Shown piece by piece: positions 48,780 through 57,334 of a stretch of 64,000 bases of DNA. The position numbers were made by a program, and so were the translations under genes. The DNA is taken from the NCBI GenBank assembly GCA_024970065.1, contig CP103908.1:1302001-1366000 (forward strand), in the 5' to 3' direction. The notes under the pieces are model-generated. The model was not told the DNA's origin, ran no database searches, and saw nothing but the letters and a program-made list of their open reading frames with translations. Positions within the stretch are counted from its first letter, which is position 1, and every line of letters starts with the position of its first letter. This DNA comes from Pediococcus acidilactici (GTDB lineage: Bacteria; Bacillota; Bacilli; Lactobacillales; Lactobacillaceae).

Positions 48780-50489
48780 TTAATATTCCGTTTTCTTTTG
48801 TTGGTAGTAATTTTCCGTGATGTTCTCAATTGCTCCTGGCTCAACTTTATCTAGTGCCTTAGAAATCACTGAAAGACTTTCGTTGTAACGGTGATCCTTA
48901 TCAAAAAGCTTTTGGGCTTGTTGACTAGCTGCCGCCACTTCTTCATCGGTGTGCCGGTAACGGTTGGCGTATTGAATAGCTGCTTCACTAATTGCGGCAT
49001 CATCCGTTAAATCAGAAGTCTTCTTAATTAAGGTTTGAATATCCGTGCTGACCATGTCTAACTCACGGTTAATCATCCCCATGTTAATCCGCACTTGATT
49101 CATATCACTACCAACTTTTTCAATCTCGTCACTAACGACAAAGAAGTAATCCATGTACCCTTCTGGAATTCCTGGTAAGTTAAGGGTCTCTACGTGCCGC
49201 TTAATGTTATGAATCTCGTTATCATATTGTTGCAAACGCGTGCGCGCGTCCTTTTCACTGTCAACCATTTCTTGTAGTTCACTGTTTAAGGCCGCTTGTC
49301 GGTCTTCAATTTCAGTTAATTGTTCGTTTTCTTCCTTTAAGCGTTCCACGATTTCAGAGTAAACCACCGGTTGGTTAGTGATTCGTTCCGTATCCCGGTC
49401 GTGTTCGTTTCGAATATCGTTTAATTGCCCTTCCAGAACTTGACCTAAGTTGAGCTGGTCATCACTTAAAACGTAGCTTTGGTCCAGCCGAGCAATCTCG
49501 GAAAGCAACACCTTGTTTTGTTTTTCAGCGTGATCAAGGAATCGAGTAATTACGTTGAAGTTGTGCTCCACTGATTTGCGAGCGTCAATTTCGGTCTGCA
49601 AAATGTCGTATAATTCGTCAATCCGGATTTCAATCGCCTTATTATTAGCACGCACGGCATCCAAACGGAGGTTTCCGAGAGTTTCCAGATTGTCGTTAAT
49701 CTTCGCTTTAATCGCCTTGATTTCATCCTTAACCGTATCGTTTTCAAAAGCGTAATTATGGTTAATCAATTGGTCATAGCCGTCACGAACTTCTTCGATT
49801 TGTGAAGGGAACAGATTGGTCAATTCATCATACAGTGCCGGAATTGCCTTAATTTCCGCTTCAATCTCAGTAGTACTTGCCTTCAGCTTTTTGAGTTGAC
49901 CTTCCGCCTTTTCGTGGTCTCCAGCGTCAACAGTTTGGTTAAACGTATCAAAATCATCATTCAACCGGGATAGCTTTTCTTCAAGCAAGTCGATACTTGG
50001 CCCCAAAGATAAGTTTTGGTCAAGCAATTGCTTGCCAATTTCTTGGTACTTCATGCGCAAGACCTTGACCGCGTCACGCTGTTCTTGATCGATTCGTTGA
50101 ATATTATCCAACTGGTCGTTCAAGCGTTTGGTCTCCTCTTCAATCGCATCTAAAGTTTCACTAACCGTTGAAATATCTTTCCGCGCCTCAAAAATCTTCA
50201 TATCGTTGATATTTTGACGCGAATGGTTAGCAATATCTTCAACTTCGGGCAAGCGGTGATCAATGATTTCTTGATAGTCATTTCGGATGTTATCCAAACC
50301 GACCGCAGATGATCCGGTTAAGTTCATTGAAGATACTTCCATTAACTTCTGGCGGATCGGTGATTCGCTAATATCCGCCTTGCGGTTTAACAGTTCATCG
50401 ACCTGTTTTAGTAAATAACGTTGATATGCGACAATCCCGAGGTAGACTAAAATCGCTACCACGATGACTGAAATCAATACTATGATCAT
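48780..50489 (-). CDS. ezrA: Septation ring formation regulator EzrA
   Basis: 569 residues. One N-terminal transmembrane helix (about 2-22) puts the rest in the cytoplasm as an extended coiled-coil, spectrin-like rod, with heptad-rich Asp/Glu/Leu/Gln segments throughout. EzrA binds FtsZ, restricts extra Z-rings and links FtsZ to wall synthesis. With minCD absent from its usual place here, EzrA may carry more of the septum control. ATG follows a GGATGGG-type site. Confidence 0.94.
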   Translation of the reverse strand: MIIVLISVIVVAILVYLGIVAYQRYLLKQVDELLNRKADISESPIRQKLMEVSSMNLTGSSAVGLDNIRNDYQEIIDHRLPEVEDIANHSRQNINDMKIFEARKDISTVSETLDAIEEETKRLNDQLDNIQRIDQEQRDAVKVLRMKYQEIGKQLLDQNLSLGPSIDLLEEKLSRLNDDFDTFNQTVDAGDHEKAEGQLKKLKASTTEIEAEIKAIPALYDELTNLFPSQIEEVRDGYDQLINHNYAFENDTVKDEIKAIKAKINDNLETLGNLRLDAVRANNKAIEIRIDELYDILQTEIDARKSVEHNFNVITRFLDHAEKQNKVLLSEIARLDQSYVLSDDQLNLGQVLEGQLNDIRNEHDRDTERITNQPVVYSEIVERLKEENEQLTEIEDRQAALNSELQEMVDSEKDARTRLQQYDNEIHNIKRHVETLNLPGIPEGYMDYFFVVSDEIEKVGSDMNQVRINMGMINRELDMVSTDIQTLIKKTSDLTDDAAISEAAIQYANRYRHTDEEVAAASQQAQKLFDKDHRYNESLSVISKALDKVEPGAIENITENYYQQKKTEY

Positions 50490-50652
50490 ATCTAAAATCC
50501 CATCCTTCTTGCTTCACTCAATTCCTTATGAAAAACTTGCATTTTAAGATTCTTCAATTTAGAATTTAATCCATTATAAATTATAGCATACCCTATCTAC
50601 TGTTAAAGCAGTGATTTTAATTAAACTACTCGAAAATCAGGAAGTGAACGTT

Positions 50653-51138
50653 ATGTCCAAGACAATTGCTCCAATCATCATTGACCAAATCGACGCCCTT
50701 TTAACCGGCGAACCACACCCGATTGCTAACCTCGCTAACGCAGCAGCGCTGTTGTATAGCGAAATTAGCGACATTAACTGGGCTGGTTTCTACCTATATC
50801 ACTCAGCTACCGATGAACTGATCCTTGGGCCCTTCCAAGGTAAAGTGGCCTGCATGCATATTCAAAATGGAAGCGGAGTGTGTGGGACAGCTTTAAAACG
50901 TCAAAGTACTTTACGAGTTGATAACGTTCACGAGTTTCCGGGCCACATTGCCTGTGATAGTGCATCTAACTCTGAAATTGTAATTCCTTTAATGGTAGAA
51001 AAGCAACCAATTGGCGTTTTAGATATTGACTCACCTAGCTTAAAACGCTTTAGCGCTGCTGATGAACGGGTGCTTAACGATTTTGTTGACAGTTTAATGA
51101 AACACATTGACAAGTCCGTTTTGCGTGCGTTAAACTAG
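50653..51138 (+). CDS. msrC: GAF-domain free methionine-(R)-sulfoxide reductase
   Basis: Repairs free oxidised methionine. From ATG 50653 (MSKTIAPIIIDQIDALL), with AGGAAG upstream, it has about 161 residues. Single GAF domain. The three catalytic cysteines are present at 67, 77 and 101 (KVACMHIQ, SGVCGTAL, HIACDSAS). An in-frame ATG 14 codons earlier lacks a ribosome binding site. First gene of the plus-strand block, upstream of rpsD. Confidence 0.92.
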   Translation: MSKTIAPIIIDQIDALLTGEPHPIANLANAAALLYSEISDINWAGFYLYHSATDELILGPFQGKVACMHIQNGSGVCGTALKRQSTLRVDNVHEFPGHIACDSASNSEIVIPLMVEKQPIGVLDIDSPSLKRFSAADERVLNDFVDSLMKHIDKSVLRALN

Positions 51139-51319
51139 CAGGAGTGTAAAATAATGCAGCGGTGGGCGGTAAGCTCGTCAACAGATTGTTGCCTTTTTAA
51201 TGGTTAATTAGTACCCTTAGCGGCTGCAAAGGTGAAAATTACAGAGCAATCTGCACGAATACTAAACCCACATTTGTTTATTTTACTCCAACAAAAATAA
51301 TTTATTGGAGGATTTTTTA
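51139..51319 (+). promoter_or_regulatory. rpsD leader, candidate S4 autoregulatory region
   Basis: 181 bases without a gene before rpsD. CAGATTG (51182-51188) and CAATCTG (51247-51253) can close a stem, and the region is rich in short pairable segments. In Firmicutes S4 represses its own mRNA through such a leader, so the assignment is by position. I could not place the promoter confidently. Confidence 0.4.
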
Positions 51320-51928
51320 ATGTCTAGATATACAGGTCCAAGTTGGAAAGTTTCTCGTCGTCTTGGTATTTCATTGTCAGGTACTGGTAAGGAATTGGCT
51401 CGCCGTCCTTACGCACCTGGTGACCACGGTCAAAACAACCGTCGTAAGATTTCTGAATACGGTATGCAACTTCGCGAAAAGCAAAAGTTACGTATGATGT
51501 ACGGTTTAACTGAACGTCAATTCGCAAACCTTTTTGATCGTGCTAGCAAGATGCGCGAAGGTGTTCCAGGTACTAACTTCATGATCTTACTTGAACGTCG
51601 TTTGGACAACATGGTTTACCGTTTAGGTTTGGCAACTACTCGTCGTCAAGCTCGTCAATTAGTAAACCACGGTCACATCACCGTTGATGGCAAGCGCGTT
51701 GATATTCCATCATACGAAGTTGAAATTGGTCAAGTAATCGGCGTTCGCGAAAAGTCAAAAGATCTTAAGATCATTAACGAAGCTGTTGAAGCAGTCGTTG
51801 GACGTCCACAATTCGTTCAATTCGATGCTGACAAGCTTGAAGGTTCACTTGTTCGCCTTCCAGAACGTGACGAGCTTGAAGCGGAAATCGACGATTCACT
51901 TATCGTTGAATACTACAACAAGCTATAA
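51320..51928 (+). CDS. rpsD: 30S ribosomal protein S4
   Basis: About 202 residues from ATG 51320 ([20 protein letters not shown]) with a GGAGGA site seven bases upstream. Primary 16S rRNA binder and assembly initiator. S4 RNA-binding domain at the middle ([33 protein letters not shown]). The N-terminal zinc-type cysteines are absent (the zinc-free form). Codon usage is strongly biased, as in highly expressed genes. Single-gene unit with a terminator directly after. Confidence 0.98.
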   Translation: MSRYTGPSWKVSRRLGISLSGTGKELARRPYAPGDHGQNNRRKISEYGMQLREKQKLRMMYGLTERQFANLFDRASKMREGVPGTNFMILLERRLDNMVYRLGLATTRRQARQLVNHGHITVDGKRVDIPSYEVEIGQVIGVREKSKDLKIINEAVEAVVGRPQFVQFDADKLEGSLVRLPERDELEAEIDDSLIVEYYNKL

Positions 51929-51933
51929 TAGGA

Positions 51934-51957
51934 AAACGGCTGCGGCCGTTTTTTTAT
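51934..51957 (+). terminator. Rho-independent terminator after rpsD
   Basis: AACGGC / GCCGTT stem with loop TGCG (51935-51950) followed by TTTTTTT. Confidence 0.88.
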
Positions 51958-51985
51958 TTACTTTCATTTATTTTGAGGAGGAAAA

Positions 51986-53263
51986 ATGCAACCATTAGCA
52001 TACCGGATGCGTCCCCGGACCCTTGAAGAAGTTGTTGGGCAAAAGCACTTAGTTTGCCCAGGAAAAATCATTAACCGGATGGTCAAGGCCAAGCGGTTAT
52101 CTTCCATGATTTTATACGGTCCCCCCGGAACCGGAAAGACTAGTATCGCTAGTGCGATTGCTGGTTCAACTAAGTACGCGTTTCGCATGTTAAACGCAGC
52201 TACGGATTCTAAAAAACAACTCCAGATTGTTGCCGAAGAAGCAAAAATGAGTGGGACGGTCGTTCTCTTGCTCGATGAAATCCATCGACTAGACAAGACT
52301 AAGCAAGACTTTTTGCTTCCCCACTTGGAAAGCGGCCAGATTATTTTAATTGGGGCGACTACCGAGAACCCGTACATTAATATCAATCCGGCGATTCGCA
52401 GTCGAACCCAGATTTTTGAGGTTAAGCCACTTTTACCAGCTGACATTAAGGAAGCCATTCAAATGGCCCTCCAAGACTCTGAACGCGGATTGGGTGACCT
52501 TCCCCTCAAGATGGATGAAAACGCGTTGCAATTTGTTAGCGAGGCAACCGGAGGAGATTTGCGAAGTGCGCTAAACGCGGTCGAATTGGCGGCCCGGTCA
52601 ACTTCACCAGACGCCAAGGGTAAAATTCACCTCACTTTGGAAATACTTCAAGAATGTCTCCAAAAGCGGGCTCTCACCCAGGATAAAGACGGGGACGCCC
52701 ATTACGACGTGATCTCAGCGTTTCAAAAATCGATCCGGGGAAGCGATACGGACGCGGCATTGCATTACATGGCCCGGCTTTTAGAAAGTGGCGATTTAAA
52801 GAGCGTTATTCGGCGGTTACTGGTGATTGCTTACGAAGATGTGGGACTGGCTAATCCTCCCGTATGTCAACGAACGGTCGCGGCAGTCACCGCTGCGGAA
52901 CACATTGGGCTGCCCGAAGCCCGGATTCCGCTTGCCAATGCCGTAATTGAGTTATGCGTTTCTCCCAAATCAAATGCTGCGATTACGGCGATTGACAATG
53001 CCCTCGGGGACATTCGCGATGGCAAAATTGGTGAAGTCCCTGACCACTTGCGGGATGCCCACTACCAAGGCGCAAAGGCTTTAGGACGGGGAACCGACTA
53101 CCTTTACCCGCATAATTACCAAAACGACTGGATCCCACAGCAATATTTGCCTAACGAGTTAAAAAATGCCAGTTACTTCAAGGCGAAGGGCAATAGCCCC
53201 TTTGAAACTAAGATTTACGAACAGTACCAAAACTTGAAAAATTCACAAAAATCAGGACTTTAA
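51986..53263 (+). CDS. rarA: Replication-associated recombination protein A (MgsA/RarA)
   Basis: AAA+ ATPase acting at stalled replication forks. 425 residues. Walker A GPPGTGKT at 45-52, Walker B LLLDEIHRLDKTKQ, sensor GATTENPYININPAIRSR, then the tetramerisation domain (AVTAAEHIGLPEARIPLANA). ATG has GAGGAGG. It is followed directly by a 6S RNA gene, an association known from Bacillus and lactobacilli. Confidence 0.95.
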   Translation: MQPLAYRMRPRTLEEVVGQKHLVCPGKIINRMVKAKRLSSMILYGPPGTGKTSIASAIAGSTKYAFRMLNAATDSKKQLQIVAEEAKMSGTVVLLLDEIHRLDKTKQDFLLPHLESGQIILIGATTENPYININPAIRSRTQIFEVKPLLPADIKEAIQMALQDSERGLGDLPLKMDENALQFVSEATGGDLRSALNAVELAARSTSPDAKGKIHLTLEILQECLQKRALTQDKDGDAHYDVISAFQKSIRGSDTDAALHYMARLLESGDLKSVIRRLLVIAYEDVGLANPPVCQRTVAAVTAAEHIGLPEARIPLANAVIELCVSPKSNAAITAIDNALGDIRDGKIGEVPDHLRDAHYQGAKALGRGTDYLYPHNYQNDWIPQQYLPNELKNASYFKAKGNSPFETKIYEQYQNLKNSQKSGL

Positions 53264-53265
53264 TA

Positions 53266-53295
53266 TTGTCTTTTAGGCAAACAGTATAGTACTAT
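53266..53295 (+). promoter_or_regulatory. Promoter of the 6S RNA gene
   Basis: TTGTCT (53266-53271), 18-base spacer, TACTAT (53290-53295), starting three bases after the rarA stop codon. Confidence 0.65.
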
Positions 53296-53301
53296 AAATG
53301 T

Positions 53302-53506
53302 GAAGAAACCGAGGCATGCGAGAAGATTGGTTTCATATTCTTCCAACAAACATCTAACCGGGAACTCGGATCGCACGTGAATTGTAGGCTCGTAAGCGAG
53401 AAACATGCAGCGTGTGTATGGGTACCCACCTTGCCTTTTGGGTTAGATCCTGGCCAATCGGAACGGTGTCGTTAGTTCTTCCCCCACGTTAGGTGGGGCT
53501 TTTTTT
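53302..53506 (+). ncRNA. ssrS: 6S RNA
   Basis: About 180-205 nt RNA that sequesters the housekeeping RNA polymerase by imitating an open promoter. Ends pair: GAAGAA (53302-53307) with TTCTTC (53476-53481). Next helix GATTGG (53325-53330) with CCAATC (53454-53459), then TCTAACC (53353-53359) with GGTTAGA (53441-53447). Between the last two lies an asymmetric bubble, 22 bases on the 5' side and 6 on the 3' side, the hallmark of 6S RNA. A terminator (CCCCAC / GTGGGG, 53482-53498, then T7) ends the transcript. Position after rarA supports the call. Confidence 0.87.
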
Positions 53507-53529
53507 ATATCACGAAAGTAGGTTATGTT

Positions 53530-53808
53530 ATGTTAATTCCAGGTTTAATGGTTGTTTTTTCACTTATTATTTTTTATATCGGTAACTACCTTTACCGCCA
53601 TCAACACCGCGATTTTATGTTATTTAAACCCTCCGCTAACCCACTTTTGAGTAGTAGTCTCCGAATCATCGGTATTTTACTCATGACCGTCAGTCTCCTA
53701 ACCTTGATTGCGGGAATTAGTGGCAGCACCCCCTTGATCGTGACCGGGTTGGTATTGGGAATTGTGTCAACCACGGGCACGCTGCTATTTTTATTAAAAT
53801 TTTTATAG
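53530..53808 (+). CDS. Small hypothetical membrane protein
   Basis: 92 residues, no family recognised. Three hydrophobic segments at about 3-20, 44-63 and 68-90, separated by a basic loop (YRHQHRDFMLFKPS). ATG at 53530 has an AGG-type site; the ATG at 53525 meets a stop within four codons. Lies between 6S RNA and the universal stress gene. Function unknown. Confidence 0.75.
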   Translation: MLIPGLMVVFSLIIFYIGNYLYRHQHRDFMLFKPSANPLLSSSLRIIGILLMTVSLLTLIAGISGSTPLIVTGLVLGIVSTTGTLLFLLKFL

Positions 53809-53874
53809 CAAATTCCTTTTTATTTTCTAATTTTTAACGTACAATTAGTGTAAATAGATAGGGGTGGTTATGTT

Positions 53875-54330
53875 ATGGCTCAACAATATAAGCATATTCT
53901 CGTACCAGTAGATGGTTCTAAGGAAGCAGAATTAGCCTTTCGCAAGGCGGTCGCGGTAGCTAAACGTAATGATGGCGCAGAATTGCATCTTCTTCACGTA
54001 ATTGATACCCGCGCTTTCCAAAATATTTCTAACTTCGACAACGCAATGGTGGAACAAGTTACGGAAACTGCTAAAAAAACGTTAGATCGTTACGTTGAAG
54101 AAGCTAAAAACGATGGTTTAGAAAACATCGCCTATTCAATCGAATACGGCACACCAAAGGCCGTGATTTCTCAAGACGTACCAAAGGAATTGCATACGGA
54201 CTTAATTATGATTGGTGCAACCGGACTAAATGCTGTTGAACGCTTATTAATCGGTTCAGTAACCGAATACGTCACCCGGACAGCAACTTGCGACGTGTTG
54301 GTCGTTCGTACTAGCTTAGAAAACAACTAA
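53875..54330 (+). CDS. Universal stress protein (UspA family)
   Basis: 151 residues, nucleotide-binding alpha/beta fold. N-terminus YKHILVPVDGSKEAELAF and the ATP-binding signature G-x2-G-x9-G-S as GATGLNAVERLLIGS near residue 120. Likely an ATP-binding stress-survival protein with unknown partner. GGGGTGG-type site before ATG. Ends in a bidirectional terminator. Confidence 0.94.
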   Translation: MAQQYKHILVPVDGSKEAELAFRKAVAVAKRNDGAELHLLHVIDTRAFQNISNFDNAMVEQVTETAKKTLDRYVEEAKNDGLENIAYSIEYGTPKAVISQDVPKELHTDLIMIGATGLNAVERLLIGSVTEYVTRTATCDVLVVRTSLENN

Positions 54331-54341
54331 ATTAAGACAAG

Positions 54342-54377
54342 AAAAAAACGAGGTGGAATAAATCCCCTCGTTTTTTT
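54342..54377. terminator. Bidirectional terminator between uspA-type gene and tag
   Basis: AAAAAAACGAGG pairs with CCTCGTTTTTTT, giving a T7 run on both strands. It serves the two converging genes. Confidence 0.9.
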
Positions 54378-54384
54378 GTGTAGC

Positions 54385-54951
54385 TTACCAGCCCCCTGCT
54401 TGTCGTTGCGCACAATTAATCCAGTGCCCATTAAGTAGTCCCGCATCTTGCAGAAAGAAGCTGACGTTCCGTGGGCCGATAAACGTAAAGCCCTGCTTTC
54501 TCATCTCCTGACACACTCGTTTAGCGACTGGATGTTGCACCAACACTTTTGCATTAGTACGCTGATGCAAGTCCAGTGGTACAAAGCCAACTTGTGCCCA
54601 TAGCCAATCACTAAAGGACTGCTGGCTGTCATTCATTTGTTGAATCACCTGCGCGTTATGGATCACTGCTCGTAACTTACGCTCATTTTTAATCATTAAC
54701 GGATCCCGCAAAAGCTGCTGGACCTTAACTTCCGAATAATTACCGATTGCATCAATTTGCCAATGATCCATAACGGAGGCCATTTCCGGGAGCTTAGTTA
54801 ATACCAACTGCATTTTCAACCCCGACTGAAAGATTTGCCGCGCTAAACTCTCAAATAACTCTTGGTCAGTAAAGACCGGTCTGCCCCACACCTCGTCATG
54901 GTATCTTTGTAAAACCGGGCTAGTTGCAGCCCATTGGCAACGTTGTCGCAT
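54385..54951 (-). CDS. tag: DNA-3-methyladenine glycosylase I family protein, divergent
   Basis: 188 residues, Tag family helix-hairpin-helix glycosylase for excision of alkylated bases. The structural zinc ligands match E. coli Tag: Cys5, His18, His176, Cys180 (RCQW, YHDEVWG, GHWINC). The base pocket does not: by manual alignment E. coli Glu38 is Gln39 here and Trp46 is Met47 (RQIFQSGLKM). Tyr16 is kept (Tyr17). Substrate range may therefore differ. Its Shine-Dalgarno AAAGGAGG is inside the terminator of ddl, seven bases from ATG. Confidence 0.85.
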   Translation of the reverse strand: MRQRCQWAATSPVLQRYHDEVWGRPVFTDQELFESLARQIFQSGLKMQLVLTKLPEMASVMDHWQIDAIGNYSEVKVQQLLRDPLMIKNERKLRAVIHNAQVIQQMNDSQQSFSDWLWAQVGFVPLDLHQRTNAKVLVQHPVAKRVCQEMRKQGFTFIGPRNVSFFLQDAGLLNGHWINCAQRQAGGW

Positions 54952-54996
54952 AAAAAAACCTCCTTTAGATGTAGTTACTCTAAGGGAGGTTTTTTT
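54952..54996 (-). terminator. Terminator of ddl whose 3' arm is the tag Shine-Dalgarno
   Basis: 14-bp stem (54956-54969 with 54979-54992, one G-U pair) with A and T runs outside. On the minus strand the 3' arm is TCTAAAGGAGGTTT, the T run is seven long, and ATG of tag follows at once. The hairpin both terminates ddl and would mask the tag ribosome binding site in read-through RNA. Its symmetry also allows plus-strand termination. Confidence 0.85.
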
Positions 54997-54998
54997 AT

Positions 54999-56054
54999 TT
55001 ATTTTTCTGCTTCTTGATAAAGCTTTTGTTTACCCAGAATAATGCTTTCGCAGAGGTCTTCATAACTGATTCCCGCTGCTTCAGCTTCTTGTGGGAGAAG
55101 GGATAACGGGGTCATCCCCGGCAAGTTGTTTGCTTCAATTACGTAAACACCCTGGTCGTTAACCAAGAAATCTACCCGACCATAGTTGGTCATTCCCAAT
55201 ACCTTCATGGTTTTCACCGCAACTCGTTTCATTTCGTCATGGACTTCTTCATCGATGTCCGGCGGCGTAATGAATTGGGTGGTTGTCCCGGTCTTAAACT
55301 TGTGTTCGTAGTCGTACCAACCGTCATTAACCACAATTTCAATCGCGGGCATGGCTTGTTCGTTAACTACGCCTAGTGAAAATTCACGTCCGGTAATAAA
55401 TTCTTCAACAATGATTTCATCATCAAAACGATAAGCGTCCCGTAACGAATCAGCTAGTTCCTTTTCGTCATGAACAATCATCGTTCCAACACTTGATCCC
55501 CCACTATTTGGCTTAACCACTACTGGAAAACCAAAATCTAACTGAGGATGAATCCCGTCTTCTTCGTGGAGAACAACAAAACGTGCCGTCTTAATATCGT
55601 TATAAAGCATAATTTCCTTTGAAATCGCCTTATCCATCGCAATTCCCGATGCCAAAGTCCCGCTTCCCGTATACTTGATATCATTCAGGTCTAAAACAGC
55701 TTGTACCTTACCATTTTCGCCATCACCACCATGTAAAGCGAGGAAAACAAAGTCGGCGGCCCGGAGGATCTCTAAGACATTCTTCCCAAACAATCCAACC
55801 GTACCATCCGTTCGAAGTTTTTCGATATCAGCATCCGTTAAAACGTCCGTCTGAATCTCGTAATCCGAATCCGTATTACTAGTCTTAAAAACATCTTCAA
55901 CTGTTTGACCTTCTTGCAGTTCATACCCCAAGAAAAGATCGATCATCGTTGCTTCGTGGCCCTTAGCACGCAAAGCATCGGTGATTTTTGAACCAGAGGA
56001 AAGTGAAACATTTCGTTCCGTACTCTTTCCGCCAGCAAGCACCGCAATTTTCAT
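54999..56054 (-). CDS. ddl: D-alanine--D-alanine/D-lactate ligase
   Basis: Cytoplasmic ATP-grasp ligase making the terminal dipeptide or depsipeptide of the wall precursor. ATG 56054 ([17 protein letters not shown]) with GAGGTG gives 351 residues; longer in-frame starts add an atypical leader. ATP-grasp motifs [14 protein letters not shown] and [16 protein letters not shown] are intact. The residue that sets acceptor choice is Phe253 (YDYEHKF); D-Ala-D-Ala enzymes have Tyr, while the intrinsically vancomycin-resistant lactobacilli, pediococci and leuconostocs have Phe. I infer D-alanyl-D-lactate synthesis. Confidence 0.95.
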   Translation of the reverse strand: MKIAVLAGGKSTERNVSLSSGSKITDALRAKGHEATMIDLFLGYELQEGQTVEDVFKTSNTDSDYEIQTDVLTDADIEKLRTDGTVGLFGKNVLEILRAADFVFLALHGGDGENGKVQAVLDLNDIKYTGSGTLASGIAMDKAISKEIMLYNDIKTARFVVLHEEDGIHPQLDFGFPVVVKPNSGGSSVGTMIVHDEKELADSLRDAYRFDDEIIVEEFITGREFSLGVVNEQAMPAIEIVVNDGWYDYEHKFKTGTTTQFITPPDIDEEVHDEMKRVAVKTMKVLGMTNYGRVDFLVNDQGVYVIEANNLPGMTPLSLLPQEAEAAGISYEDLCESIILGKQKLYQEAEK

Positions 56055-56181
56055 TTTTTTCACCTCATGTGTAAGATAATTACAAACCTGAGTTTGCTCC
56101 GCCAATTATCAAACGTTTTTTGAAACTCAAGTATACCACAAATCAGCTTCAAGAATGAAATGAAAATAAAAATTAATCTAT

Positions 56182-57156
56182 TTAAATGGTAAAATCGTTC
56201 GAATCTTCCAAATATTCCACCACTGCTTTAGCCATATTAGAATTTAGCATCATTGCCTGTAATAGTCGCTGTCGATTGAAAATAGCGTTCCACATTGCCT
56301 GGGTTTCCCGAACCTGCGTTGACGCTAGCGCCCGGCGCCATTCTCGGAGTTCAATTAATAAGAACTGCTGATAAACATCGTCTTCTAGCAGCTGATCCGC
56401 GAAGTAGACCGCTAACCGGGTTGGTTCGCCATATATTAGCGGGGTTTTAAGCCGCCGGAACTTTTCGATGACCGTCGCCATCAGTAGGATCTTATCTGCC
56501 CGAAGCAATTCTTCGTCACTAGCCAATTCGTCTAAAACGTTCCCGATGTGGGTATAAGCGTGCACCCACCCATGGTCAGCTACGTATCCGCGGGTATCAT
56601 TTTCCAACATGATGTACAGTGCCAATTGTTCAACTAACTTAGTTTTACGAGCGTGGTCGATAAATGCTGCTCCCGCGCGGTCAATATAAATCAACGATGC
56701 CAGCATCATTACCGCGAAGGACCGTAAAAAGGCCGCGTCATTTTCCCCTTCGTTAATGTGTGCGAAGAGGACCTGGTCACTTGTTAACCGGTCAAACGTG
56801 CGCACCATTTGCGACTTAGTTAAAACTTGATTTTGAATGAGGTCGTTAAAAAGATAAAAGACCCCCTTGTCCCGAATAATTGGGTTGGGCGACCCTAAAT
56901 GCTGCAGCATTAAATCAAGGTCGGCATCGCTAAGCGTCTCCATTTGACCCTTGCCTAGAGCAGTCCGGACTCTTTGAAGCAACTCTTCGATACCATCGTG
57001 ATCATCAGGCAGTGAAACTGGTTTAACGGGTTGGTTGCCATCCGCAGAATCAATGATTGTACCCACTGCCCGGCCTAAGGAAGCAAAAAGCTTTCCTTGT
57101 TGCAGTCTGACACGGAGCTGTTTTAGCTTTTGGCGGGTTGTTTCGATTGCATCCAT
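56182..57156 (-). CDS. DUF2785 domain-containing protein
   Basis: 324 residues, no signal peptide or membrane segment, helical throughout. The DUF2785 core begins around residue 90 and includes IRDKGVFYLFNDLI and the GYVADHGWVHAYTHIGNVLDEL block, the best-conserved part of the family. No biochemical role is established. ATG follows a GGAG-type site. Stands alone between ddl and the APC permease. Confidence 0.8.
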   Translation of the reverse strand: MDAIETTRQKLKQLRVRLQQGKLFASLGRAVGTIIDSADGNQPVKPVSLPDDHDGIEELLQRVRTALGKGQMETLSDADLDLMLQHLGSPNPIIRDKGVFYLFNDLIQNQVLTKSQMVRTFDRLTSDQVLFAHINEGENDAAFLRSFAVMMLASLIYIDRAGAAFIDHARKTKLVEQLALYIMLENDTRGYVADHGWVHAYTHIGNVLDELASDEELLRADKILLMATVIEKFRRLKTPLIYGEPTRLAVYFADQLLEDDVYQQFLLIELREWRRALASTQVRETQAMWNAIFNRQRLLQAMMLNSNMAKAVVEYLEDSNDFTI

Positions 57157-57334
57157 TTTTCGTACTCCTCTTCTTTATTACTACTTTGATTCTAACACTT
57201 TCCATAACCTACACGAAGAAACATGCCGCTACCATTTCCGGAAAAACTTTCTTTAAATTAACAAATGATTAAAAAATGATGATAATTTATGTTATGATGT
57301 TTAAATCAGATACTTTTTATGAGGGGGAAAGCTG

